Positions 21,415-32,017 of a stretch of DNA of 64,000 nucleotides are shown here, piece by piece (positions within the stretch are counted from its first letter, which is position 1; the number at the start of each line of letters is the position of its first letter). The DNA comes from AP-15 sp963703665 (GTDB taxonomy: Bacteria; Pseudomonadota; Alphaproteobacteria; ATCC43930; CGMCC-115725): NCBI GenBank assembly GCA_963703665.1, contig CAVPFB010000005.1:1-64000 (forward strand). The letters are read 5' to 3'. Below the pieces are notes generated by a model, which saw only the letters and a program-made list of their open reading frames with translations, had not been told where the DNA came from and did no database searches. Made by a program: the position numbers and the translations under genes.

Positions 21415-22816
21415 CTACTTGTCTCCGCCCCTGCCGCTCTCATAGTTGTTTTGGGGTGCATTACCCGAGGCTTGGATCTGCTTCTCGAAACGGCGTAGAC
21501 GGAGGAAGTCATCGAGCCACTGAACGTCCGGCATGATCGATCGCGCGAAATCGTCGAACGTCGCGAGTTTGAACTTAGCCGCCTTGAAACGCAGCCTTTG
21601 TAGGCGTCAGCACAAATGCTCGCTTGCCGAGATCCTTATATCGGCGCACGCGGTCAATGGTATCGCAGTGCGGATTAGGCTCGACGACCAGCATCACCAG
21701 CGACGGATTCATGAGGGCCACTTCTATGATGCGGCTCACATGGTCGTCACCGAACCCGTAGCCTAGGATGAGGAGGAATGTTTGCGGCGCGCTTAGTCTG
21801 ATCTGGAATGAGCGGAACAGGTGCGCGAATGGCATCGTCAGCGTTTGCGTGAATTTACTCGCCGTTGGCAGGATACCTACCGGGGGTAGGTCGTCCTTCA
21901 TCGCGCTGAGCGTTTTTGCCTTCCGGGCGGTGTCGAGGCTATGATACTTGGCGAGCGCGCTTAGATCGGGGTGACGGGCATGTATCTCATCCTGGCGCTC
22001 CTGCCAGTGAATGGAGCCGTGAAGTTTGTAATAATGCAGAAACTTATCGAAACGGCGGACACGACCTTCGGAAACTTCGCCAGGATAGTAGATATCGAGC
22101 CCGTAGACAGACGGATCGAACCGTGCCTCCGCACGACCGGTAAAGCCATCGAAATATTGGATGCCGAGCAATTCCAGAGCTTGCTCAAACAAAGTATCAT
22201 AATTGAGTGTGAACAAGTGCGCGCGGCCAAGATTGCTGTCCCGCGCGACTAGCTTCGCCAGGAACGCCAGATGCGGTGCAATGTCGGCAGCAGTGGCGGC
22301 GGATGGTCCGGTATCAGGAAGAATCAAAGAGCATTCTGCGAAAATGGCCGCTCGGATGTTATCGACCAGCCACAACAATTCAACCTGGGATGGACCTGCA
22401 CCTCCCCGCCATTTGACACCGCTGAACGGTGAGCCCGGTGCGGCTCCGATAAAGCTAGCATTCGCAAGAAATGACAACCAATCCTCGAACCCGACCTTGG
22501 CCGCCGGATCACCCGCTGCAGTGAGGCCAGTGCGTGCATCGACAACGGCTCTAATGCGGACCGGTACGTCAGCAACCGCTTTGATTACGGCCAGGACGGC
22601 CTGCTCAAGATCCTCCATCGTTTTGCCCCCGGAAGATACTGACGTTCCCGCTCCGGCTAGGACAACGAGGTTTTCCATCCGCAGCCACTCGGCTATGAGG
22701 GCTTGAAGACGTTGTTTGCTATCTTTAGCGTTTAGCTCTGCCAGCACATTGCCGACCGTGCCGTCGGCAGACGGGCCGATCAGCTCATACTCATTCTGAG
22801 GGCGGCTTTTAGCCAT
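21415..22816 (-). CDS. SIR2-family NADase effector, frameshifted near the 3' end
   Basis: This is the SIR2-domain partner of HerA. In known SIR2-HerA systems the complex degrades NAD+ on phage infection. It starts MAKSRPQNEYELIGPSADGT. The NAD-binding loop is NLVVLAGAGTSVSSGGKTM (around residue 50). The catalytic-domain segments are LFTLNYDTLFEQALELLG, YYKLHGSIHW (candidate catalytic His) and LILGYGFGDDHVSRII. An indel near 21590 truncates the main frame at AFQGG. The neighbouring frame continues AAKFKLATFDDFARSIMPDV to ESGRGGDK and stops at 21415, two bases before the herA ATG. Tight spacing and shared low GC indicate one operon acquired as a unit. Confidence 0.85.
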
Positions 22817-22999
22817 GTATCCCGCGCACGCACCCGTTCTACCAGCTAAGCACGAACATATACTCGAAATTCGCGTTGCTGAAATAGCCGCCTGTTGCCT
22901 TCGCACGGTGACGGTAAAATTGCCAAAATCGCGGGGTATGTTGCGCTTATCGTAATAATCGCTTGGAAACGGGCGCTTCGAATTGAAGGAGATCGGCGG

Positions 23000-23464
23000 A
23001 TGGCGATGGCTGCAAATCCTCTGCAGAAGCAGCCGGCACGGGGGGAGGGGAAACGGTTCGAGAAGGGGCGCTCGGGCAATCCGGCCGGGCGGCGGCCGGG
23101 GTCGCGCAACGCGGCGACGCGCGCCGCCGAAGCGCTGCTCGACGGCGAGGCCGCGGCGTTGACCCGCAAGGCGGTCGAGATGGCGCTCGGCGGCGACCCG
23201 GCGGCGATGCGGCTCTGCCTCGAACGGGTATTGGCGCCGCGCCGCGAGCGCACGGTCGAGTTCGCGTTGCCGGAAATCCGCGGCGCGGCCGATCTCGGCG
23301 CGGCGATGGCGGCGATCACCACCGCGACGGCGCAGGGCGTGATCTCGCCCGGCGAGGCGGCGGGCTTGGCGCAAATCGTCGACACCTTTGTCCGGGCGAT
23401 CGACGCCGCCGATTTCGAGCGGCGCCTGCGCCTGTTGGAAGAGGACCGTGCCGCAAGGGCGTGA
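23000..23464 (+). CDS. DUF5681 domain protein
   Basis: A 154-residue protein with the DUF5681 signature KRFEKGRSGNPAGRRPGSRN near residue 18, followed by AAEALLDGEAAALTRKAVEM and LCLERVLAPRRERTVEFALP. Function is unknown. The basic, glycine-rich start suggests nucleic-acid binding, and relatives are frequent next to phage or transposon genes. ATG 23000 has a good ribosome site (AAGGAGA, 22986-22992). Its end overlaps the next gene by 17 bp, so the two are translated together. Confidence 0.8.
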   Translation: MAMAANPLQKQPARGEGKRFEKGRSGNPAGRRPGSRNAATRAAEALLDGEAAALTRKAVEMALGGDPAAMRLCLERVLAPRRERTVEFALPEIRGAADLGAAMAAITTATAQGVISPGEAAGLAQIVDTFVRAIDAADFERRLRLLEEDRAARA

Positions 23465-23858
23465 GACCCGGTTGCGCCGGCTCGCGGCGGCCCGGAAGCA
23501 GGCCGGATCGGCCGAGGCCGCCCGTAGCCGGGCGCTCAGGGCGCGGGTGGCGGTTTGCGCGATCCTGCGCCAGGCGCTGATCAAGGCCGGCGTCGATCCG
23601 GCCGGGGTCGGGGCGCTGCGCCTCGGCGAGGCGGCGATGGCCGAGCTGGCCGGGCTCGGCCAAACCCTGCAACCGCCGGAGATCGACGCGCCGGACGCCG
23701 CCGGCGAGCCCGGCCCGATCGACGAGCTGTTCGCGGCGAAGATGCTGGCCCTGACCCGGCGCTGGCCCGGCCGGGGCGAGCCCGATCCCGCCGCGGCGCT
23801 CGCCGACGAGCTGGCCGGGGCCTCGCTGGCGGAATTGCTCGCTCGGCGCCTGATCTAG
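23448..23858 (+). CDS. Hypothetical protein overlapping the DUF5681 gene
   Basis: This 136-residue frame starts at GTG 23448 inside the end of the DUF5681 gene. The text is alanine/arginine/leucine-rich and likely helical (LRARVAVCAILRQALIKAGV, ELFAAKMLALTRRWPGRG, ASLAELLARRLI). No family is recognised. The DUF5681 overlap and matching codon use argue that it is real. The upstream ATG of the open frame (23388) would overlap far more and is less likely. Confidence 0.5.
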   Translation: MPQGRETRLRRLAAARKQAGSAEAARSRALRARVAVCAILRQALIKAGVDPAGVGALRLGEAAMAELAGLGQTLQPPEIDAPDAAGEPGPIDELFAAKMLALTRRWPGRGEPDPAAALADELAGASLAELLARRLI

Positions 23859-23935
23859 TCGGCGAACTCGCCCGATGCCATCCCGATTCTGGATAGGCTT
23901 GCCCTGACCCGGCAATCGGCGCAAATGGGTCGGCC

Positions 23936-24928
23936 ATGACCAATCGCGACACCCTCGACCTCCTCGACGCCGCCGCGGCACTGGTCCACAGCGTGATGCC
24001 GCCAACTCCGCAATATTGCTGGCCGCTGCTGTCGCGGCGGGTCGGCGCCGAATTGTGGGTCAAGCACGAGAACCACACCCCGATCGGCGCCTTCAAATTG
24101 CGCGGTGGGCTCGTCTATCTCGACCACGTCCGGCGCACCGAGCCGCAAATCCAGGGCATCGTCACCGCGACCCGCGGCAATCACGGGCAGAGCATCGCGT
24201 TTGCCGCGTCGCGCCTCGGCCTCGCGGCCACGATCGTCGTGCCCCACGGCAACAGCGTCGAGAAGAACCGGGCGATGGCGGCCTTCGGCGCGCATCTCGT
24301 CGAGGAGGGCCACGATTTTCAGGCTGCTTATGAATATGCGGCAGCCTTGGCCGAGCGCGAGGGGCTGCATCTGGTGCGCACTTTTCACCCGATGCTGGTG
24401 CGCGGGGTCGCAAGCTACGGGCTCGAATTGTTCCGCGCGGTGCCCGATCTCGATGTCGTTTACGTGCCGATCGGGCAAGGCAGCGGCATTTCCGGGGTGA
24501 TCGCCGCGCGCCAGGCGCTGGGCCTGACCACCGAGATCGTCGGGGTCGTCGCCGCCGCAGCGCCGGCCTATGCCATGTCCTTCGCCGCCGGCACGCCGGT
24601 CAGCACCAATTCGGCCGACACGATCGCCGACGGCCTCGCCGTTCGCGTCCCCGATCCGGCGGCGCTCGAGGCGATCCGCCGCGGCGCCGCCCAAATCGTG
24701 ACCGTGTCCGAGGCAGAGATCCGCCGGGCGATGCGGGTGGTGTTCGCTGATACGCACAATGTCGCCGAGGGCGCCGGCGCGGCGGCGCTGGCGGCGGCCT
24801 TGCAGCAGCGCGATCGGCTCGGCGGCAAGCGGATTGCGGTGATCCAGTCGGGCGGCAACATCGACTGCGCGCTGTTCGCCCAAATTCTGGCCGAGGAGGA
24901 CGGCGAGAGCCCAGCTATTCCACGGTGA
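23936..24928 (+). CDS. Threonine dehydratase-like PLP enzyme (fold type II)
   Basis: A 330-residue PLP enzyme of the threonine/serine dehydratase family. The Schiff-base lysine is K54 in PIGAFKLRGG. Cofactor-binding segments are ATRGNHGQSIAFAASRLGL, a phosphate loop GQGSGISGVIAARQ and the C-terminal VIQSGGNID. There is no regulatory ACT domain, so it resembles the catabolic or broad-specificity type; ectoine-utilising EutB-like dehydratases have the same layout. The substrate is not certain. Its 3' end overlaps convergent glmS by 14 bp. Confidence 0.8.
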   Translation: MTNRDTLDLLDAAAALVHSVMPPTPQYCWPLLSRRVGAELWVKHENHTPIGAFKLRGGLVYLDHVRRTEPQIQGIVTATRGNHGQSIAFAASRLGLAATIVVPHGNSVEKNRAMAAFGAHLVEEGHDFQAAYEYAAALAEREGLHLVRTFHPMLVRGVASYGLELFRAVPDLDVVYVPIGQGSGISGVIAARQALGLTTEIVGVVAAAAPAYAMSFAAGTPVSTNSADTIADGLAVRVPDPAALEAIRRGAAQIVTVSEAEIRRAMRVVFADTHNVAEGAGAAALAAALQQRDRLGGKRIAVIQSGGNIDCALFAQILAEEDGESPAIPR

Positions 24929-26738
24929 CGCTTTTCGCCAGGTTGCGCGGCTGGTCGACGTCGGTGCCCTTGAGGACGGCGACGTGATAGGCGAGAAGCT
25001 GGATCGGGATCGCATAGAGCAAGGGCGCGACAAACGGGTCGCAATCCGGCACGGCGATGCCGAAGGCGAGCCTATCGCCGAGCCGCGCCACCCCGGCGGC
25101 ATTCGAGATCATCACCACCCGGCCGCCGCGAGCCATGACCTCCTCGACATTGCCGAGCGTCTTTTCAAAGAGGTCGTCGTACGGCGCCAGCACGATAACC
25201 GGGACAGTCTCGTCAATCAGCGCGATCGGCCCGTGCTTCATCTCGCCCGCGGCATAGCCCTCGGCATGGATGTAGGAGATCTCCTTGAGCTTCAGCGCAC
25301 CTTCGAGGGCCAGCGGGTAGGCGCTGCCGCGGCCGAGATAGAGCACGTCGCGTGCCTCGGCGATGGTCTGCGCGATCTCGCGAATGCGCTCGTCGTGGTT
25401 CAGCACCTCCGCCGCCCGCGACGGGATCTCGCTTAAAAAGCCGGCGAGCCTCGCCTCGCGGTCGTGGCCGATCGCGCCGCGCGCGCGGGCCAGGGCCACG
25501 GTCAACGCGGCCAACACCGCGAGCTGGGTTGTGAACGCCTTCGTCGAGGCGACCCCGATCTCGGGCCCGGCCAGGGTCGGCAGCACGACATCGGCCTCGC
25601 GAGCGATCGAGCTCTCCGGCTGGTTGACGACGGCGATGATGCGCTGTCCCTGGCTACGGGCATAGCGCAAGGCCGCGAGCGTATCGGCGGTCTCGCCCGA
25701 TTGCGAGACGAAGATGGCGGCCCCGCCGCGCGGCATGGCCGGGGTGCGATAACGGAACTCGGAGGCGATATCGACCTCGACCGAGATGCGGGCGACGCGT
25801 TCGAGCCAGTATTTGGCGACGATGCAGGCATGATAGGCGGTGCCGCAGGCGATCGCCGTGACCCGCTCGATCTCGGCCAGGGCAAAAGGCAATTCGGGCA
25901 GATGCACGGTGCGGGTTGCCGGGTTGACCAGGGCGTTGATGGTGTCGCCGATCACCGCCGGCTGCTCGAAAATCTCCTTTTGCATGAAATGGCGGTAATT
26001 GCCCTTGCCGATCAGCGCGCCCGATGCAGCCAACTCGCGGATCGGTCGCACGACCTCGTCGTTGGCGGCATCGAAGATCGTCACCGTGCGCGAGGTCACG
26101 ACCGCCCAGTCGCCCTCTTCGAGATAGGTAATGCGGCGGGTCAGCGGCGCCAGCGCCAAGGCGTCGGATCCGAGGAACATCTCGCCGTCGCCATAGCCGA
26201 TCGCCAGCGGGCTGCCACGGCGGGCGCCGATCAACAGGTCGTGCTCGCCGGAGAACAGAAAAGCGAGAGCGAAGGCGCCGTCGAGCCGCGTCAAGGTGTT
26301 GGCCACCGCGTCCTGTGGCGACAGCCCCTGATCGAGGAAGTGCGTCGCCAGGATCGCCACCGCTTCGGTGTCGGTCTGGGTCTGAAAGGTATGGCCCAGC
26401 GCCTCGAGCTCGCGGCGCAAGGCCTGAAAATTTTCGATAATGCCGTTGTGGACCACCGCGACCCGATCGGTGGCGATCGGATGGGCGTTGGTCTCGGTCG
26501 GCAGGCCGTGGGTCGCCCACCGGGTGTGGCCGATGCCGATCGCGCCCTGCACCGGCTCGCGGTCGAGCCGCCGCGCCAGGTTTTGGAGCTTGCCCTCGGC
26601 GCGCCGGCGCTCGATGCGGCCATCGACGAGGGTGGCAATCCCGGCCGAATCGTAGCCGCGATATTCGAGCCGGCGCAGCCCTTCGATCAGCCCCGGAGCC
26701 ACCATGTCCTTGGCGATGATGCCGATGATGCCGCACAT
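24915..26738 (-). CDS. glmS: Glutamine-fructose-6-phosphate aminotransferase GlmS
   Basis: GlmS makes glucosamine-6-phosphate from fructose-6-phosphate and glutamine, the first step towards UDP-GlcNAc for peptidoglycan and LPS. It has 607 residues, the family length. Cys2 (MCGIIGI) is the glutaminase nucleophile, with GHTRWATHGLPTETNAHP following. Two SIS domains cover about 280-600, with FVSQSGETADTLAAL and LGRGSAYPLALEGALKLKE. The C-terminus is DQPRNLAKSVTVE. Its ATG overlaps the glmU stop by one base (TGATG), implying translational coupling. No glmS ribozyme-like leader is possible with this spacing. Confidence 0.97.
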   Translation of the reverse strand: MCGIIGIIAKDMVAPGLIEGLRRLEYRGYDSAGIATLVDGRIERRRAEGKLQNLARRLDREPVQGAIGIGHTRWATHGLPTETNAHPIATDRVAVVHNGIIENFQALRRELEALGHTFQTQTDTEAVAILATHFLDQGLSPQDAVANTLTRLDGAFALAFLFSGEHDLLIGARRGSPLAIGYGDGEMFLGSDALALAPLTRRITYLEEGDWAVVTSRTVTIFDAANDEVVRPIRELAASGALIGKGNYRHFMQKEIFEQPAVIGDTINALVNPATRTVHLPELPFALAEIERVTAIACGTAYHACIVAKYWLERVARISVEVDIASEFRYRTPAMPRGGAAIFVSQSGETADTLAALRYARSQGQRIIAVVNQPESSIAREADVVLPTLAGPEIGVASTKAFTTQLAVLAALTVALARARGAIGHDREARLAGFLSEIPSRAAEVLNHDERIREIAQTIAEARDVLYLGRGSAYPLALEGALKLKEISYIHAEGYAAGEMKHGPIALIDETVPVIVLAPYDDLFEKTLGNVEEVMARGGRVVMISNAAGVARLGDRLAFGIAVPDCDPFVAPLLYAIPIQLLAYHVAVLKGTDVDQPRNLAKSVTVE

Positions 26739-28093
26739 CAGATTTTCCTCCGTAGCCGGGCGCGGATCTCAGGCGCGCGGCCGGGCTTGTCGACCTGATG
26801 CGCGCGCGCCACGCTCAGCGCATCGGCCGGCACATCGCGGGTGACGACGCTGCCGGCGGCGACGATCGCGCCGGCGCCGACTGCGACCGGCGCCACCAAC
26901 GCGGTGTTCGAGCCGATAAAGGCACCCTCGCCGATTGTGGTACGCAACTTGTTAACGCCATCATAATTGCAGGTGATCGTGCCGGCGCCGATGTTGGCGC
27001 GGGGCCCCACCTCGCTGTCGCCGATATAGGAGAGGTGGTTGGCCTTTGCTCCCGCGCCGAGCCGGGCTTGTTTGATCTCGACGAAATTGCCGACATGCAC
27101 CTCGGCTTCGAGCACCGCGCCGGGGCGCAGCCGGGCGAACGGGCCGACGATCGCACCGGCGCCGACCAGGGCGCCCTCGATGTGGCAGAACGAGCGGATG
27201 CGCGCACCTTCGCCGATTTCGACGCCGGGGCCGAAGACGACGTTCGGCTCGATCACGACATCGCGGCCGAGCCGGGTATCGGTGCTGAGAAACACGGTTT
27301 CGGGCGCCACCAACGTCACGCCTCGCGCCATCGCCGCATGCCGCAGCCGGCGCTGAATTACCGCCTCGGCTGCGGCCAGATCGGCGCGGCTGTCGATCCC
27401 GATCGGCTCATCGACTTTGAGCTCGACCGCGCGGCATAGAAGCCCGCGCCGGCGGGCGACGGCAACGATGTCGGTCAGGTAGAATTCGCCCTTCGCGTTG
27501 TTGCGATCGATCGCCGCGACAAGCTCGGCGGCATGCCGCGCCGCGATCGCCATGATGCCGCCATTGACGAGCGGGGTCGCCAGCTGTTGCGCAGAGGCGT
27601 CGGCCGCCTCGACGATGCGCTCGAGGTCGCTGTCGGGGCCGAGGACGAGCCGGCCGTAAGCGCCGGGGTCGTCAGGCCGCAGCGCAGCAACCAGCACCGC
27701 CGCCCCGCTGCGCCGCCGCTCGGCCAGCAGCACCGATAATGGCTCGGTGGTCAGGAGCGCGGCATCGCCGAGCAGAACCAGCACGTCCTCGATCGCACCG
27801 CGCAGCGCCAATTGCTCAGCGAGCGCACCGAGGCCGACGCGCACCGCGTCGCCGGTGCCGAGCGGCGGATCTTGCACGACACTCTGCGCAGGCTCGACGA
27901 ACCGGGCGACCGCTTCCATTTGCGGCCCGATCACGACGACGGTCGCCGCCGGAGCCAGGGGGCTCAATGCCTCGAGCAGATGCGCGATCATCGGCCGCCC
28001 GGCGAGCGGGTGCATGATTTTTGGCGTCGCGGACTTCATTCGCGTGCCGCTGCCGGCGGCGAGGATAATGGCGGCGAAACCGGATTGGCTCAT
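26738..28093 (-). CDS. glmU: Bifunctional UDP-GlcNAc pyrophosphorylase / glucosamine-1-phosphate acetyltransferase GlmU
   Basis: GlmU acetylates glucosamine-1-phosphate and adds UMP to give UDP-GlcNAc. The 451-residue protein has an N-terminal nucleotidyltransferase domain (ILAAGSGTRMKSATPKIMHP). A left-handed beta-helix of hexapeptide repeats follows (about 255-430), with VGNFVEIKQARLGAGAKANH and IGAGTITCNYDGVNKLRTTI. It is the first gene of the glmU-glmS pair. The 141 bp upstream (28094-28234) hold no gene. They include a GC stem around an A-rich loop on the minus strand (GCCCTGC-A7-GCGGGGC, about 28213-28233) that may terminate the rhodanese transcript. Confidence 0.97.
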   Translation of the reverse strand: MSQSGFAAIILAAGSGTRMKSATPKIMHPLAGRPMIAHLLEALSPLAPAATVVVIGPQMEAVARFVEPAQSVVQDPPLGTGDAVRVGLGALAEQLALRGAIEDVLVLLGDAALLTTEPLSVLLAERRRSGAAVLVAALRPDDPGAYGRLVLGPDSDLERIVEAADASAQQLATPLVNGGIMAIAARHAAELVAAIDRNNAKGEFYLTDIVAVARRRGLLCRAVELKVDEPIGIDSRADLAAAEAVIQRRLRHAAMARGVTLVAPETVFLSTDTRLGRDVVIEPNVVFGPGVEIGEGARIRSFCHIEGALVGAGAIVGPFARLRPGAVLEAEVHVGNFVEIKQARLGAGAKANHLSYIGDSEVGPRANIGAGTITCNYDGVNKLRTTIGEGAFIGSNTALVAPVAVGAGAIVAAGSVVTRDVPADALSVARAHQVDKPGRAPEIRARLRRKI

Positions 28094-28234
28094 CGACGGC
28101 CTAAATCAGAAAACTGCGACACCTGCCACACTGTTGCGTGGCGGCGCCGATCCTTACCACACAAAGATTGTTGCAAAGTATGACCGCCGACGCGGTATCC
28201 GCTGCAGAGCCCCGCTTTTTTTGCAGGGCCGCAT

Positions 28235-29107
28235 TCAGCCGGTTTCGATCGGCAGCGTCGGGTCGTTCGCCCATTCGCTCATCGAGGCGTCGTAGAGCCT
28301 GACCGCTTGATGACCGAGCATGACCAGCGCCAGCGCATCGGCGCTGGCCGCGATGCCGCCGCCGCAATAGGTGATGACCTCCTTGTCGAAGGCGCCGACC
28401 GCCTCGAAGCGCCGGCGCAGCTCGGCCGGCGGCAGGAATTCGTTGGTCGCCGGATCGAGCAGGTGGGCGGCCGGCAGATTGACGCTGCCCGCGATGCGGC
28501 CCGGTCGGCCATAGCTGTTGCCGCCGGCGCCGGCGTGCTGCTCCGGCAGCAAGGCGTTGACCGTGCAGACCGCACCGTCGCCGATCGCGGCCAGCACCGC
28601 TTCCTTGCCGACCATCAGCGGGCGCTGCACGCGCACGACAAAGTGCCCGGGCGGGCACGGCCTTGCCGGGCCGGTCTCGACCGGCCGCCCCTCGCGGCTC
28701 CATTTCTGCCAGCCGCCGTCGAGCACCGCCGCGTCGTCAAAGCCAAAGACCCGCAGCAGCCACCATACCCGCGTCGCCCACCATGGGTTGGCGGTGCTGT
28801 AGAGCACGACCCGACCCCCCTCGCCGACCCCAAATCGGCTCATCGCCGCGGCGAAAGCCTCGGCCGACGGCGCCATGAACCGCAAGCGCTGGGTGTTGTC
28901 GGACAGATCGGCCTGCAGATCGATGAACTGCGCGCCGGGCATATGGCCCCCCTCAAAGTCCGCGCGGCCGGGCAGGACCTGATAGGTGGCCTTGGGGTCG
29001 GGGATCAGATGCGTCGTGCAGTCGAAGACACGCAGGTCTGGATCACCGAGCCGGCTCTCCAAGGTCTCGGTGTCGATCAGGAATTCGGGATGAACAAAGC
29101 CGGCCAC
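28235..29107 (-). CDS. Two-domain sulfurtransferase (rhodanese/3-mercaptopyruvate type)
   Basis: A 290-residue enzyme moving sulfur from thiosulfate or 3-mercaptopyruvate to an acceptor. The N-terminal rhodanese domain is inactive (YSTANPWWATRVWWLL). The C-terminal domain carries C248 in VITYCGGGIAASADALAL. The CGGGIAA loop resembles neither the classical CRKGV of rhodanese nor CGSGVTA of MST exactly, but sits nearer the MST type. The start MAGFVHPEFLIDTETLESRL lies directly after a palindromic repeat region. Confidence 0.88.
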   Translation of the reverse strand: MAGFVHPEFLIDTETLESRLGDPDLRVFDCTTHLIPDPKATYQVLPGRADFEGGHMPGAQFIDLQADLSDNTQRLRFMAPSAEAFAAAMSRFGVGEGGRVVLYSTANPWWATRVWWLLRVFGFDDAAVLDGGWQKWSREGRPVETGPARPCPPGHFVVRVQRPLMVGKEAVLAAIGDGAVCTVNALLPEQHAGAGGNSYGRPGRIAGSVNLPAAHLLDPATNEFLPPAELRRRFEAVGAFDKEVITYCGGGIAASADALALVMLGHQAVRLYDASMSEWANDPTLPIETG

Positions 29108-29119
29108 AGCGGACCTCCT

Positions 29120-29206
29120 GGTTTCGTCTACCCCCGCGCGAAGCGGGAATCCAGGGAGGCAGCGCCGTGACGGTTACCCTGGGCCTCCACTTTCGCGAGG
29201 GCGACG
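29120..29206. repeat. Composite palindromic intergenic repeat
   Basis: Two related GC-palindromes flank about 30 bp. The first is CCCGCGCGAAGCGGGAATCC (29133-29152); the second is GGCCTCCACTTTCGCGAGGG (29182-29201). They resemble the TGGATTCCCGCNTTCGCGGG-type repeats common between genes in proteobacteria. Confidence 0.55.
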
Positions 29207-29248
29207 ATGGTTGTTGTGGGACGGATCTTCCCTCCGGCGCCCCGATGA

Positions 29249-30676
29249 CTATCCGCGAGCGGGCAGCGGCGCGGCGATCGGCGGGCGCTGGCGGTGGAAT
29301 TCGGTCGCCTGCTCGAAGGCGTGGCCGACCCGCATGACCCCGGCTTCGTCGAACGGCTTGCCGGCGATCTGGAAAGGCGAGCGGCAATCCGTCCTCAAAG
29401 CCGATCGGCACCGACAGCGCTGGGCTGCCGGTCAGATTATAGGGGCCGGTATAGGACGCCCGCTCGAACGTCGAATAGATCGGGACCTGCGTCGATCCGC
29501 GGCGCCGGGCCGGTGGCGTTGGCCGAGACCGCGACATCGACGCCCGACGAGCGCACGGGCGAATTCGACGCACAGCTCGCGCCGCTGCCGCGTCGCCTCG
29601 ACGTAATCGGCCGCGGTCAGAAACGCGCCGAGCGCCGATCCGGGCGAACATGTGGTGGCCGAAATCCTGCGGCCGCTCGCGGAAATCCTTTTCGTGCAAC
29701 GCATAGGCCTCGGCCAGCATGATCAGCCGGTTGGCGTCGAGGTAGTCGATCAGCGGCGACAATTGCAGGTCGACGAGGCGAGCGCCGAGGCTCTCCAAGG
29801 TCCGGCAGGCGGCGTCGAACGCCGCGCTATAGGCGGCGCTCGGCGCGCTGTCGGCGCCGAACTCCTCGACCGCGTCGCGCTCGTGGAAATGGCGAACGAC
29901 GCCGATCGTCGATCCCGTCGAGCCGCGTCGTCAGCGCCGCCCGGTAATCCGGCACCGGGACATCGGCCGAGGCCGGGTCCTGCGGATCGTAGCCGGCCAA
30001 GTGCCTGCATCATGATCGCGCAATCCTCGACGGTGCGGGTCAGCGGGCCGCAATGGTCGAGCGTGTAGGACAGCGGAAAGACGCCGCGCCGGCTGACCCG
30101 GCCATAGGTCGGCTTCAGCCCGACGATGCCGCAATAGGCGGCCGGGCCGCGGATCGAGCCGCCGGTGTCGGAGCCCATCGCCCCGGCGCACAGACCGGCC
30201 GCGACCGCGACCGCCGAGCCGCTCGACGACCCCGCCGGATAATGCGCGGTGTTCCACGGGTTGCGCGCCGGCGCGAACGGCAGCGTGAAATCGGGGCCGC
30301 CGATCGCGAATTCGTGCGTCTCCTGCTTGCCGAGCAGGATCGCGCCGGCTTGGCGCAGCCGCACCCAGGTCTCGGCGTCCTCGTCGGGCACATGGTCGAG
30401 ATAGCGCCGCGAGCCGGCCGTGGTGCGGATGCCGCGCGTCTTGTAGATGTCCTTGAGGCCGATCGGGATGCCGTGCAGCGGCCCGCCGCGCGCGGGCGTC
30501 GCCGCCTGGCGCGCAGCGGCGAGGGCCTGGTCGCGCAATACCAGCACATAGCTGTGCAATTCGCCGTCGAGGGCCGCGATGCGTTCGAGATAGGCCTCGG
30601 TCAGCGCGACCGGCGACAGGCTGCCGTCGGCGATGGCGCGGCTCGCCTCGGCGATCGTCAGCTGGGTCGGGTCCAT
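29249..30676 (-). CDS. Amidase-signature family hydrolase, heavily frameshifted
   Basis: This enzyme hydrolyses an amide with a Ser-cisSer-Lys triad. It starts MDPTQLTIAEASRAIADGSL. The Lys lies in HGIPIGLKDIYKTRG, the Ser-rich loop is YPAGSSSGSAVAVAAGLCAG, and the nucleophile region is GSDTGGSIRGPAAYCGIVGL. After MMQAL (near 30005) the frame changes several times. Recognisable pieces are LVDLQLSPLIDYLDANRLIM, LGAFLTAADYVEATRQRREL, TGSPALSVPIGFEDGLPLAF and a C-terminus EQATEFHRQRPPIAAP with stop at 29249. Total length (about 475) is normal, so the gene is probably intact in the organism. The small gene just upstream is likely its partner. The substrate is unknown. Confidence 0.75.
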
Positions 30677-30685
30677 CGCCGTGCC

Positions 30686-30880
30686 TCACGCCCGCGGATG
30701 GACGAAGATGTGCGCCGGCTCGGCCGCCCGGTCGCGCGGCCGCCGCACGATTGCGCTGCATGCGCTCGACGAAGCGGTAGCCCTGGCGCAGTTCCTCGAA
30801 CTGCTCGGCGGTCAGCTTCAACCCCGCCTGCTTCGACGAGGACCGCAAAGTGCTCGACGGAAATCGATTCGTTCAGCCAT
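30686..30880 (-). CDS. Small amidase-associated protein, frameshifted
   Basis: About 64 residues can be assembled across four frames: SISVEHFAVLVEAGG, LKLTAEQFEELRQGYRFVER and AEPAHIFVHPRA. The LKLTxEQFEELRxGY text resembles small AtzG-like proteins encoded immediately upstream of some amidases. ATG 30880 and the stop 9 bp before the amidase start fit a two-gene operon. The three indels in under 200 bp make the exact sequence unreliable. Confidence 0.5.
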
Positions 30881-30990
30881 GGATCGCTACCCTCTCGGAC
30901 GCACCGTCGTTAGCCCCTCACCTCCCGCTGCCGCTCTCCCTGCAAGCGGCGCGAGGGCCGGGTCGAGGAGGCGCGCGCAGACGGTGCCTG

Positions 30991-31938
<948 letters not shown>

Positions 31939-32017
31939 GTTCGGCTCCCGATAATGCTGGCTGCGAGGCTAGCCCCGGCGCGCCGCCAGGGCAACGGTCC
32001 GGGCCCAGATCGCGGTC

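Noticed and set aside
22895..23464. Longer upstream start (22895) for the DUF5681 gene
   Set aside because: Family text begins after ATG 23000, which has a good ribosome site; the extra 35 residues look like translated intergenic DNA.
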